DNA from: Malus domestica
Lineage: Eukaryota; Streptophyta; Magnoliopsida; Rosales; Rosaceae
Length of the DNA stretch: 64,000 bases
NCBI RefSeq assembly: GCF_042453785.1
Contig: NC_091672.1
Coordinates: 1,431,001-1,495,000, forward strand
Reading direction: 5' to 3'
Position 1 is the stretch's first letter; every line of letters starts with the position of its first letter. Shown piece by piece: positions 11,880-24,200 of this stretch. A model generated the notes under the pieces. It was not told the origin of the DNA and did not search any database. It worked only from the letters and a program-made list of their open reading frames with translations. The translations under genes were made by a program, and so were the position numbers.

Positions 11880-13541
11880 GACAATCTTCAATTAGTTCAT
11901 GTTTCTAATCTCAACTGTCATCCAATGCAAACCAGATCCAAGTCTGGTATTGTCAAGAAAAGACAGCCTTCACAGTTCAAGTTCATACTGAATCGCATTC
12001 TCTTCAGGAACCACATACTTTTTCTTCTGCATCTAAGTCTCCTCAATGGCAGCATGCAATGCAAGAGGAAATGTTAGCCTTGATTTAACATCACACATGG
12101 ACACTTGTTCCTCTTCCTCCAAATAAGAATCTAGTTAGGTGTAAGTGGATTTATAAGATTAAAAATAACTTTGATGGGTATGTGGCAAGGTATAAAGCTA
12201 GATTGGTAGCTAAGGGGTTTTCTCAAGAGGCTGGTCTTGACAACTATGAGACATTTAGTCCAGTGGTTAAACCAACCACTGTTAGACTAGTTCTGTCTTT
12301 AGCTACTACTAATGGTTGGAAACTTAAACAATTGGATGTCAAGAATGACTTTTTACATGACTTTCTTGAAGAAGAAGTATACATGTCGCAACCTCAGGGT
12401 TTTGTGGATGTTAACCACCCTGATTATGTTTGCAAACTATAGAGATCACTCTATGGTCTTAAACAAGCTCCTCGAGTTTGGAATGAGAGATTTACCAAGT
12501 TCTTATTTTCCTTGGGATTCAAGTCATCTTATGCAGATTCTTTTATTTTTGTGAAACAAATTGGTAGTGATGTCATTGTGCTCTTACTTTATGTTGATGA
12601 TATCATACTCACTGTGAGTAATGATGGTATGGTACAAACTGTGATATATTAACCAACTTAAGAATTTGATATGAAGGATTTGGGAATTCTGCATTTTTTT
12701 TCTCGGGTTACAGATTTAATATGACACTCAAGGATTGTTTGTTCATCAAACAAAGTATATTCAGGACCTCATACAGAAATCACATATGGTTAACTGTAAG
12801 CCTTGTCATAACCCCCTGCCATCCCAATCAGAAACTCTTGAATCCTGGCAGTCATTCAGTAACAGATCCAAGTTATTACCGAAGTTTAGTTGGAGCATTG
12901 CAGTACTTAACCTTCACCCGACTTGATATAACATTTTATGTTAATCAGGTATGCCAATTTATGCATCAACCTCTTGAATCTCACTTTGCTGCAGTTAAGA
13001 GAATCATGAGGTACCTCAAAGGTACTTCTGGTTTATGTTTGTGTTTTAGACTAGGTTCTATGTCTTTGAAAGGTTATATAGATGCTAATTGGGTAGGTGA
13101 TCCTAATGATATGAGGTCTACCACTAGCTTTGTCATTTTTCTGGGGTCTAATCCAATATCTTAGAGTTATAAAAAGCAGCATACTGTTAGTAGATCCTCT
13201 ACTGAGGCTAAGTATAGAGCAATGACCATTACAACAACTGAAGTATAGTGTGGATACAACAGCTTCTTCCAGATTTACATGTGCCATGTTCTGATGCTCC
13301 CTTGCTATACTGCGATAACATCTTAGCCATGGCTCTTGCCACTAATCCAGTTCTTCATTCTAAAGCTAAGCACATTGAAATCGATTGTCATTTTGTTCGT
13401 GAAAGAGTTCAACAAGGCACCATTCAACTACAGTTTGTTGTTTCTGCTGATTAGTATGCAGATATATTAACCAAATGCTTGTGTTCTCCTCAGTTTAACT
13501 ATTTTTGTTCCAATCTCATGCCTGGTTGCTTCAAGCATGGG
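11880..13541 (+). pseudogene. copia reverse transcriptase and RNase H remnant
   Basis: The plus strand resumes at the end of integrase (MQTRSKSGI) and continues into [34 protein letters not shown], then the catalytic YVDDII block near 12591-12606. RNase H follows (YRSLVGALQYLTFTRLD, WVGDPNDMRSTTSFV). Stops near 12085, 12440, 12650, 13164 and 13245, plus frameshifts, show it is not functional. Confidence 0.88.
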
Positions 13542-13553
13542 ATTGAGGGGGGA

Positions 13554-13794
13554 TGATAGGTTGTAACATGTGCTTAGTGTAAAACAGAATGGTTAGGATT
13601 ATGACAAGTGTCATGTTATGATTAGTTAAGGTAGAGTGTTAGTTACAATGTAAAGGATGTTATAAGCTATAAATACCATAAGGATGTATTTATGACGGTG
13701 TGAAGAAAGTAATAAGAAAGTGAAGTATTTCAGATATTTATTTTGAAGCTTTATCTCTCTAAATTTCTGGTTTATTGATTCTTCATTGTTGTCA
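13554..13794 (+). repeat. 3' LTR of copia element 2
   Basis: This full-length 241-bp LTR follows a polypurine tract at 13542-13553, the same tract sequence as copia element 1. A TATA box lies at about 13666-13675. It is followed by the target duplication AGTTA (13795-13799). Confidence 0.9.
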
Positions 13795-15994
13795 AGTTAT
13801 AGCCTCAGGAAAGTTAGTTAATTAAGTACAAATGAAGATTGGGTTAACAGGACCAAATTAACATACTTTTGTATTCTTATTATCAACCATTGTTGTTTAT
13901 GAAACTTAAACTCGATATTTTCTCCAACAAAGTAGAGACTATCATACTCCCATATAATTATGTTTAACAAAGTAATATACTTGATTTGGTTGAGCCTAAG
14001 CATACATAAGGCTTAATCTGCATGGTTGCTTAAAATGTTGACAAATAATTATTATAATGACATTCAGTTTTCACTTCATCAGATAAGATCAGGCATTTAA
14101 ACTTAATAGACGACAATTTATTGCAACGAGAACATTAATGTCAAAATTCTTTTTTGACTTTATGAAGGTTATAATTTAAAGCCAACCGTAGAAGTATATA
14201 TTTTGTCTTTGGCCTCTTGCTCTAAATATTTAACAAGGTGCATCACCTTCATATATGTGATGGTCAACGCATGCATGTAATGTACCGATTGTTTTGTAAA
14301 TTCTTATTTAATAATGCTGTTTGATATATTTAGGATTGGGCATCCAATTGTAGGCCATGTTTCTTGAAATTGTCATCACCAGTGTGATACCTGCCGATAC
14401 AACCAAATAAATACTTGGATTCAATAGACTAAGATGTCTAGAGAGGTTAACAGATCAAGGTGGTTACTTAACAAGAACGTATGACCAACATGTAACAAAG
14501 CAGTTAAGAGTGTCCATGCGAACAAATATTATGCATAGCAAATATCGATATATAGTCTCAAGCGTTCATAACAGAACACATGAAATATGTCCTCAACTGG
14601 ATCCATTCTAGAAAACAAAATCATGCAGTTAAAGCATCAGTGTATACAGCAAATATTTTTTTTAGTGATAACATATTAGCTATATATTTATGTATATATT
14701 TGGGCTAAATCAAGCACCATGGAAAGGTCAATTTCTTTGGCTCTTAATTGTTCTCTTCACATCCCAGATTCCCTATCCTTCATTCTATTTCCAATAATTC
14801 TAATAGAATTAATATATTAAACAAAGCCTTTGAATTAATAAGAAATTCAAATTTAGGTAGGAGGAGCTCAAATATTATACATCTATACCTTTTATAAAAA
14901 TGGTAGTGAGAATACATTTTTTTTTATCATGTGTATATCACACGATGCGATAAGTGATGTGTATACATCATATCAATTAATGAGTTTATCTCGTTGGATG
15001 CATGTAATGTGCATCATTTGCCAGTGAAATCATTCTCATACTCTAACAGTAAAAATATGTGATTTCCCCATCATTACTCTATCTTGTATTTATATGTATT
15101 AAAGACGAAGGTAAATATAGTAAAACATTCGTAACATAAAAAAAATGCACCTCCCTACTTAAAACTCTCGGATATAAAACTTTAATTTAGAAACTCACTT
15201 TCCAAGTGTAGGCTATTTTTCTTGACATTGTCACTAGTGTTTGATACTCGCCGATAAAACAAGATAAAAACTTAGGATTCAATATACTCACTAAGACGTC
15301 TACAGGTTAACAGATCTAGATGGTTAATTAACAAGAGCGTACACCTTTCTTGATAAAATATGCATATGTTCGATATTCCCAACCTTTCAGATGTCCTTGA
15401 ATCGATCCCATTTCCAACGAAATTGTTGTCTGCATATATAAAAGATAAAACTATGCATGGTTCTTCACAATGATAAAGCAAGAAATATGGGAAGTCACAT
15501 AAGAGATCAGCCACAATAATTTGGTATTTACTCGTCATTTAAAAAATCCAACTTAAAATCACTTAAATTGTTGTGCTAAGTGAGAAATAAAACCATGCAT
15601 GTTAGCTTTTTGTTTTGCCCGCAAAACTGTATATCTTTATGTATAAAGCCAACAACCACTTTTGGGGTTACAATCTTCATAAAAAAAAAAATTGGACAAA
15701 AATGCCCCCAAAACAAAAAATTTCAAAAGCAATCTAAAATAATGCAAGAGTATTTTCGTCATTTTAACAATGTTTTTTAATAATTAATTTTTTTTGTACA
15801 TTTTTTTTAATTGGTACCTCATAATAGGCTAGCAATAATGTGATTCAATTAATTGTTAATTACGTATTATTTTCTCTATTTTTAAACACGTTCAAAACAT
15901 CTTAAGAGGCATGTAATACCGGTTATAAAAAAAGTATTTTGCACGCGCATAATAATGTGATTAAATTAGTTGTCAAATGATTGTTTTTTTTTAA

Positions 15995-16092
15995 CCAACG
16001 ATATTATCTACATTAGGGGGGATGAGGGTGGACTTAGCCTCACAATGGGCTAGCAATAATGTGATTCAATTTATTAAATATTATTTTCTCTA
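15995..16092. repeat. Dispersed repeat (GATATTATCTACATTA family)
   Basis: The block AACGATATTATCTACATTA followed by ACTTAGCCTCACAATGG and GCAATAATGTGATTCAA recurs at about 36405-36480, and part of it recurs at 15825-15850. It has no coding content. I read it as a diverged non-autonomous repeat family of unknown class. Confidence 0.5.
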
Positions 16093-16209
16093 GGGAATTA
16101 TTATTGGCACTTCAAAAATCTCATTTTGCACTCCGAACTTTCTATAATTAGAAAGAAATATTTGTGAGAAGTGTAGAATGAGATTATTGGAGTGTTAATA
16201 ACAGTTCCC
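16093..16209. mobile_element. Small MITE with about 40-bp inverted ends
   Basis: The left end GGGAATTATTATTGGCACTT and the right end (reverse complement GGGAACTGTTATTAACACTC) are imperfect inverted repeats extending about 40 bp each over a 117-bp unit. The target duplication is not clear. Confidence 0.6.
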
Positions 16210-16630
16210 ATTTATCTATTCTTAATGTAAATTCAATATAATGTAGATGGAAATTGAAAGATCGATTTTATTATGTGAATTCAGCTACTTTGATTGGTTT
16301 GTGAGGGGTTTTTTTTCTAGCATGATCTAAGATTATTCATTCACTTCAAATATTTGACTTTCTTTTGTCAATTCACGCATATAAATATATTTAAAACTTG
16401 TAAGTCGCACGTAGCACGCCGTTATTCAAAAAATACATTCTACATGTGCTCATGAAGGCTAGTGTTAGTTAAATCGTCATCAATTTTTTATAAGAACATT
16501 TTTTAGTTTAATTAGAGTTATATTATTTCAGATCTTATATAAATGTAAACTATGGGCCAAGCTAAAGACCAATATGTCAACTTCTTGACTATTGTTCTTC
16601 ACATCATATCCCTAATTGTATTTCCAAGAA

Positions 16631-17556
16631 GGAGAAATTAGGTTCTAATCCTTCATTTTACTACTTCATTGATTAAAATCATATTCCCTTTCATTTTTTG
16701 ATCAAGGTCCTTGGGTATTAATAACATCATTAATTATTTCAATAATAGAATATTTTTTATTTCTAAATATATTCATTTAATGTTAAAAATGTTACAATTA
16801 GTATATTTATATTTATGACTAATTTTTTTTATCATATATTTTTAGTTTTAGTTTGTACCCATTTTTAATTTGCAACCCTTTTTTAATTTGTACCAATTTT
16901 CTTTTCAGTTTTAATTTGTACCCATATATTAATTTTTTTTTTGTTCCCATTTTTTTTTAAATTTATTTGTACCCATTTTTATTTTGCCAAATGTACCCCT
17001 GCTAATTATATGTACCCATTCATTTATTTTTTTCAAATTTTTAATCTTAAAATGTAATCATTCTTTAATATACCAATTTGTTATATGTAAAATGTACCAA
17101 TTTTTTTTTATATAAAATCTATTCAATTTTTAAACTTATATGGGTACATTCTTTTTTCTTTGATTTTAAAATGTATCCATGTCAAGTTTAATCAAAGAAA
17201 TTTACTAATGTTATTAAGCCTAATATCTTTTTTTTTTTGTGATTTTGAAGAATGTACCCATGTTTTGATACAATAATTTTTTGGTTAATTTTGATGAATG
17301 TACCCATGTTTACACACACACACACACAATAGTATATTTATATTTTAATATTTTTAATCCCACAAATTATGGTTTTTTTATTTAAAATCTCATTTATAAA
17401 AACAACTAAATTTTTTAATTTTTAATTTAAAAAATATAGTAACGTTCATAGAAATAAATTATCACATTAATTTTAGGAACTTCGATCAAAAATTGAAAAC
17501 CAACAAGGTTTCAATCAAAGAATATTCATAGTTAGGGACCGCATCCAAAATCTCCC
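16631..17556. mobile_element. Non-autonomous Mutator-like element, 0.9 kb
   Basis: Copy B lacks this insert at the matching site (TTTCCAAGAATCTAAAAAC near 10211). Here the insert is flanked by an exact 9-bp duplication TTCCAAGAA (16622-16630 and 17557-17565). The ends are imperfect inverted repeats (GGAGAAATTAGG against GGGAGATTTTGG). The interior is extremely AT-rich and carries many repeats of the motif TGTACCCAT. No transposase frame is present. Confidence 0.75.
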
Positions 17557-18918
17557 TTCCAAGAATCTAAAAAATTTATATATAGCCTTTGAATTAATAA
17601 AAAATAAACAATGTTCATAAAAATAAAAATAAAACAATATATGCACAAGAAATTCCAAATTTGGGTAGAAGACGTTGACAAGGAAGTGCTCAAATGTTTG
17701 TACACTTGCCACAAGCCATGGCACTTCTCTTACCACGAGGTGTGCGTAGATACCTATAGAACTAAACTAAGTGTTTTGTTTTATATTATTATTCAAAAGT
17801 TTATAGTTACAAAACTAATACCTTTGTCATTTACTTCAAACTATAATTTTATAATCTCTCTTGTCTCAATAATGTAGGATAATTGTATTCCATTTCATAC
17901 ATAATATGTGTTTGTACGTTATATACCGAAACTGCAGTCGTTTTCGTGGTTGTTAATTGATAGATAGTTGCCTAGCTAAAACGATAACTAAATAAAATTT
18001 GATGACCTTCTGAGGTGTCGAGGTGATATCATCAATCAATCAACAAACATTCCCATTTCTTTCTTGTAAATTTCATAATTCTTTTCATTTGTCATGAAAT
18101 ATTTAAAAGATTACCAATTTTTAAACAAAATTTACAAACAATGTGTTATCAGTAAAAAATAAGCACATTAATCAATATTTAAATAATAATTTAATCTTCA
18201 ATTGCCATGTCATATGGTTTACAAAATATAGTTAAAATTGACGACTCTCTAGCATTGCCCTATTTAAAGTCCTTTGCTTTGAAGTAGTTAAGTGTGACTA
18301 AAGAAAAGAAATATTTTGGAATTTTGAGAGTACTATGTGTATGATTTAATTTGACTTCTTGGTCTAAATATCGGTTGCATGTTGATATTAGCCAGCCTAA
18401 GGAAAGTTAGTTAATTTAATACAAGTCAAGATTGGATTAACATGACCAAATTAATGTACCTTTTTATTTTTGTTTATCAACAATTGTTGTTTACAAAATT
18501 TAAACTCGAGATTTTCTCCAATAAAGTGGAGACTTTCATACTCCCAAATAATTATGGGTAACAAAGTAATATACTTGATTTGATTGAGCCTAAGTGTACA
18601 CAAAGGCTAATCTGCATGGTTTCTCAAAAAGTTTGCAAATAATCATTAACTAATGACATTCGGTTTTCACTTCATCAAATGAGATCATACATTTAAATTT
18701 AATAGGCGACAATTAATTTGTTGTATTATTGGACAATAGAACATTAAAGTCAAAATTCTTTTTTAGAGCATGAATGGGGTAAAAATGTTTTAACAAAACT
18801 TTTGAAATGTCAATAGTCATGATCTTAATTAAGGCTACATTGTCCTCATAGGTTTGTTAGCAAACAAGCCACTACATATACACAAACCGCTTCTTTTAAA
18901 TTGAAATGATATTTTTAA

Positions 18919-19058
18919 GGGGTGTGCTATCTACATACCCCATTTTACTTCTCACACACACCTTAATAATTTATATCTTCTTCAATTCATCCAATTCGAC
19001 GGCCGAAAATTTAAAAGGTGTGTGAGAAGTAAAATGGGGTGTGTGGATATCACACCCC
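18919..19058. mobile_element. MITE, GGGGTGTG family, copy 1
   Basis: This 140-bp unit has inverted ends (GGGGTGTGCTATCTACATAC at left; right end reads GGGGTGTGATATCCACAC in reverse complement). It is flanked by an exact 9-bp duplication TATTTTTAA (18910-18918 and 19059-19067), so Mutator type. The subterminal ACTTCTCACACAC is shared with the copies at 29455 and 48983. Confidence 0.88.
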
Positions 19059-19067
19059 TATTTTTAA

Positions 19068-21260
19068 TTTTGGGTGTTCATAGAGGTTTTAAGGTGCAAT
19101 ATTTCTTGCAGTTGTGGATTAGTTTGGTGGTTAGGATCTTCCTCTTCAATTCACTGTATTTTAAATTTAAATTAACTCCCTTCCTTTAGTGTAGGTTAAT
19201 AGAAAATATTGCTTTTAATAAATAAAAACGCAATATTATTTAGTTATGTAAAAGTTGTCTTCACAATTACATAGTACGATAATAAATCATGAAAATTTTA
19301 CTATACTTCCATACATGACAATCATTAAAAGAATCGTTAGCTGAATATAAGAGACTGAATTAAAATAATCAAAAACCTAACGATTAAGAATTTCAATTAC
19401 GCATCACACCAACATACAAAAAAAACACCAGAAATCAACCCAACTCAGAAAACCAGATGACCGTCATGGGCAGCACCATGCACCCATTTGGAACCAGGTA
19501 GAGTCGCAACTTACAAGACAGTGGTATTTGTGTGTAAGTGACACCTTTTGAGACTAGGTGGGGGTTTGCCACTTTTGTAGCCAAATGGGGGCACCAAGTT
19601 CAGCCTTTGTTGAATAAAATGAAAGGCTTTGGGGCATCTCCATTTACTACAATGCTGCTTTTTTTTTTTTTTTTTTTTTTTTTTTACTATTGCCCTTTTT
19701 GCAAAGGAATTAATACATACAAAAAATGTGTGACAAACCCCCAAAACCACTATGAACTCAACTTCCATACCATAACAACCATCATAGAGTGCTTCAGTAA
19801 TTGAGGCGAATTTCAGAACTCGTATTTTACTTAATTGATTTTGGATTCAATTTTTAGCATTGGTGAATCACATGATGATGACTAGGTGGAAGCTGAAATG
19901 CTTCTGTAAGTCTTTTCAGTCTTTAAAAATGTGAATTACCGTGACTTCACTACCAATATTCCCCTTAAATTAAAATAAAAATAAAAATAAAAAACTTCCA
20001 TACCATACCAATATTCATCTGAAATATATTTTGAATGACCAGATGATCAAAAAAATGCATAATGACTCGTCGGGAATTTGATATTGACAATGAAGAATTA
20101 ATGGATGAGCGTTTGTTTTTAATCTCTAACATTTGATGTCAAGTTCAATATTGTATGACCATAAACTTTCAGTCATCTGGTACCGACAGAACGAAGCTCT
20201 AATATTATTTAAATTCGACATGACTTGGTGGCCTATATGTGAATGATACATTTGCCGACAAGTTTACCTAACAAGTACTTGTGTTCGCAGATTTTTTTGA
20301 AAAGAACTCAGTCAACAGTGTAAGGAATATGTTAAGATGTTAACTTTAATTGCTACTTAATATTACAGTTTAATGATTTTTTTTTTTTACTTGTAAGTAA
20401 GAGATATTAAGCTCGATTTTTGCTAAAGACGAATTCGGAATTACATTATTACTAGCTCATTGTTAGGCTAAGTTTACTTTTTTTAATATAGATAATATTT
20501 TGTAAAAAATAAAAATAAAAATAAAATATCAACTTCAATTTGTTTTGCATCTTTTGTTTGGCTGCTAATTTTCATTTCAAACGAGCCGGATTGGATCACC
20601 TGTATACGTCGGAAATTGTGTATTTTGGGCTCCTTTTGATCTGGGTTTGAAGGACACCAAGGCCCAATTACTAGCCTTCATAGAAATTATGGGCTTATGC
20701 TGGATCTTGGCTGAGTTATCTTTTATTTTTATTTTTTTGTTTTATTAACTACTGGTATTAATTTTCAATAGCACTAGGGTTGAGTGAAATTAGTTTTTCA
20801 GAATGTCTTAGGTTTAAAATATGTTAATGACGAGTTAGATAACTAATTAATTTTGTGTCATCATACCTTTTACTCACCAACTTTACCGATAATGTAGTGT
20901 CATCGTACCCTTTACACTTGCTGAATATGTGCGTAATAAGCATTCGAGTTAGAAATCTTGTTGGGATATGGTGGAGAAGAACTCAACTCTAACAAAAAAA
21001 ATTATTGGATTTGAGGTCGTGAATTCGAGCAAGTTTTTACCTTAATTCTAACTCATCTAATCAGTTGAGTTTCGATTGAGTTCGAGTTGATCAAACCCAA
21101 GTTACACCCCTATCTTAATTGGAGAATTATCTTGGGCTTATTTTTGTTGTTTATTTGGGCCTATGGGCGTATTATGAAAAAAAAAATCAGAAACCTCAGA
21201 AAAGCCATTTTATTCCTGCAACCGCATTTCCATCCCCAACCGCTCCACCGCGAAACTCCC
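19068..21260. other. Intergenic DNA upstream of the VAR3-type gene
   Basis: I see no gene here. There is a 29-base poly-T run near 19661-19685. In the last 600 bases GGCCCA/TGGGCC motifs occur (about 20661 and 21158), which are typical site II elements of promoters of housekeeping and organelle-protein genes; their role here is inference. No clear TATA box was identified. Confidence 0.5.
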
Positions 21261-24200
21261 ATGCTCCTCCACGTCCAAATGGGTGGCGCCAGCAATCGTT
21301 TCTTCACCATCCTCTCCACCACCACCACCAGCCACCCTTTCCACCGCTTACCTTCTCTTCTCCGCCTCTCCCGCCAATACAAACCCCCACTCTTCCCCTC
21401 CTCCCTCTCTTTCCTTTCCCACCGTCACTCCCTCCCTTCCCGCCCCTCCTCCTCCGCCTCATCTTTCCCTCCCGGTTCCTCTCACCATTTCCATTCCCAC
21501 TCCCCCGTTTCCTCCGCCTACCCTTCTTCTTCCACCGACTCCGCCACTTTCCCAGCCTCGCACCCCTGGCCCGAGTGGTCCCACCTCGTTAACTCTCTCT
21601 CCGCCGCCGGATACAACGGAGGCAACGGCCAAGATGAGTTCACAGCTGCGGTTCGGGATTTGCCCGAGGACTTTATGCGTGCCGCCAGTGTTTGCTTGGG
21701 GTTTGCTAGGCAAAGAGCTGGCCTTTTGAGGTAATGTTTTATATGCTTCTCTTTCAATCAGTAAAAGTCTTGAAATTTTTACCAATGTGAGCTTTCTTTA
21801 ACTCTGCCAGGAATTGCGTGTGGTTTTCGATGCAGGTTGCTTTCGAGGCGAGATTTAGAGGTTGTGGTGGAGAATGGGACGCCATTTCTGTTCCAGAATG
21901 GCGATGTTTCGGCGAGGCGAATGAGATTGTTTCTCGGCCAAGGCAGTACCAATGTGAGCTTTCTTTAACTCTGTGAATGCTCTTTAATTTTTGTTTAAGT
22001 GAAATGGTTTGTTCACTGTTTTCGGTCTCGTTTGAGATTGCTTCTCTAGAAAGCATTTCTGCTCGTAAGCAATTATGCTTGAAGTTCTTTTGTTATAAAC
22101 ATGTCAAAATTCAATAATCCAAGTGCTTGAAGCAGCACTGAGCAGGTGCTTCTCTAGAAGCCACTTCTATGACCTAGAAGCGCTTTTTTAAGTTTTTCTG
22201 TGAAACATTGTTAGAAGCGCTTTTGGATGTTGGGAAACAAATTTATCCCCTCCAATAGCAATCCCAAACAGGCCTTTAATCAGATATACAACATACAAAA
22301 TCTGTAGTCCAGTGTAGTCAAACAAACATTACTCCTACAGAAATCAAACTTAAATTATAGTTTTCTGTAACTTTTTCAAGCAAAATTTCAATACTGTGTC
22401 AATTGGATTCCTCAGCATATATAGATTTCCCTGAGTCAAGCACTATGCCAAAACCACCGGAAATAGGAATGTGTTCTGCAAAAGTACAAAAGCTAATGTT
22501 CTTTGGGAAAAATCTTTTTTATTTTGTTCTTTGAAGAGTACCTGTGCTATACGTATATGCTAATATACTGTTGAGCTGAAAATTTTTGGTGGACTGAAAG
22601 AAAGAGAAAAAAGAAAGGTTATATTGGTGATCTTGAAAACTTTCCATTTGGAAGCCCAATTGATTTTAACATTTATGTTAATTTTGATGTAAATATACTA
22701 AAGACCTTTATGGGTTTATCTCAAATTTTGTTTTTATGACTTCTGCAATGGCGTTCTAGGATTCATATAGCCGACCCCACTTAGTGGGAAAAGGCTTTGT
22801 TGTTGTTGATGACTTCTGCATGATTTAGATATCTTCTAATTCATCGGTTTTATATGAGATACACTTTCTTAGGTACATTTAAGTTACGTTCTACTAACCA
22901 ATCGATTTTTATTTCGCATAATAGGCCTTGGACATTGATAAAGCACAAACGATTGATTTGATGAGATTTATATTGAGTTATGCTAGCAATCCTGTTTTTT
23001 CTTCAGAGAGAAACAATCTCTATAATAGAGAAATTGTTGAATCATCTGTTCGTACTCTGTTGAGTGAACTGGCCAAGCTCTGTTATAGTGTTCCAGATTC
23101 GAACTCTATTGGGTCAATGCAGAGTCGATCCTCTGATAACTTTGGAGAATCTGCTAGGCCTTTTGAAAAAACTATTGAAATGAAAAGAGGTGATTGGATT
23201 TGCCAGAGGTAGAGTCCTATTGGCTTATTCGTCAATTTCCATCTGTCTTCTTTTCTTTTGTTCCATGTTTATATGGCGTTCTGTTCATGAGCAGGTGTAA
23301 TTTCATGAACTTTGCAAGAAATATGAAATGCCTTGAGTGCGAGGAGGCACGGCCAAAAAGGGAGCTGACTGGCAAGGAGTGGGAGTGTCCTCAGTGAGTT
23401 TTGCATTTTTATTTCATCTCTTTTTTGGGTTTTCTGATAATTTTTTTTCTTTTACTGATTAATTGATGATGAAATAACTTCTTTCTCAGATGTGATTTTT
23501 TTAACTATGGGAGAAACATGGTATGTTTGAGGTGTGATTGCAAGCGCCCTGGAGAGGTCTCACATGGTTCCACTAATGATGGTTTAGATATGGGATATGT
23601 AAATATGGGTGATAAAAGTCAGGCTAATATTGATAGCAGGCTGGCCGCTAATGAAGAGAAGGCACAGCGGTGGTTCAGTAAGATTTCTCAGCTAGACAGT
23701 ACTTCAGACATGAGCAGCGCTGTATCTGATGAAGATTTTCCTGAAATAATGCCATTGAGAAAAGGAGTAAACAGATTTGTTGTGAGCACAAGGAAGACTC
23801 CATTAGAGAGGAGGCTGGCCAATGCTCAATACCAAAGAAACGTGGATAATGAGGGTAATTACCAAGGCAAGGATCTTCAACCTGGGAGTGTGAATAGGTC
23901 ACTTGGTCGTACACCCAACAGGACTTTAGATGAAATTCTCGGCCGTGTTAATACAAGTACGAATCCCAGACAAAATGTTGGAACTGATACTCCCTCTTCT
24001 ATATCAAGCTCAGTTTCCTCGGAATATGGACAACCTAGAGGGGGGAATTCCAATTATCCCCAATTTGTGCCATTACCCGCTGATTCGTTTGCCAAGAAAC
24101 CTGAGAATTCTAGTGTGGAGGAGAGTATGCAGCTGTCTGAGAAGCCTCCGGAACAGGCTGGGAGCAAGGATGAAGAAAGAGACCAAGCTGAAAAATCTGA

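Larger units (their letters stand above)
11077..13794 (+). mobile_element. Rearranged Ty1/copia element, internally deleted and inverted
   Basis: The LTRs start TGATAGGTTGTAAC and the 3' LTR ends GTTGTCA. The element is flanked by a perfect 5-bp duplication AGTTA (11072-11076 and 13795-13799). Total length is only 2.7 kb because gag, protease and part of integrase are gone. The remaining integrase block lies on the minus strand while RT and RNase H are on the plus strand. The two LTRs differ by about 4% by eye, so this copy is younger than copia element 1. Confidence 0.9.
8919..14155. repeat. Tandem segment copy B, interrupted by insertions
   Basis: The copy is collinear with C over its length. 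It carries insertions absent from C: a short LTR-like piece (about 9988-10093), a solo LTR (10597-10851) and a copia element (11077-13799). Its end (GTCAAAATTCTTTTTT, about 14140-14155) is the same sequence that ends copy C near 18770, which places the B/C junction. No conserved ORF was found in it. Confidence 0.8.
14156..18770. repeat. Tandem segment copy C
   Basis: This is the second full copy, collinear with B. Relative to B it has gained about 0.8 kb of repeat-rich sequence (15640-16465) and a Mutator-like element (16631-17556), and it lacks B's solo LTR and copia element. No ORF is shared between B and C. Confidence 0.8.

Noticed and set aside
19538-19804. Open frame across the poly-T run
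   Set aside because: Created by the homopolymer (Phe/Lys runs); no similarity.
21161-21785. Several long open frames on both strands over VAR3 exon 1
   Set aside because: They arise from the CT/Pro/Ser-rich transit peptide region; only the frame that continues through the splice sites has family similarity.
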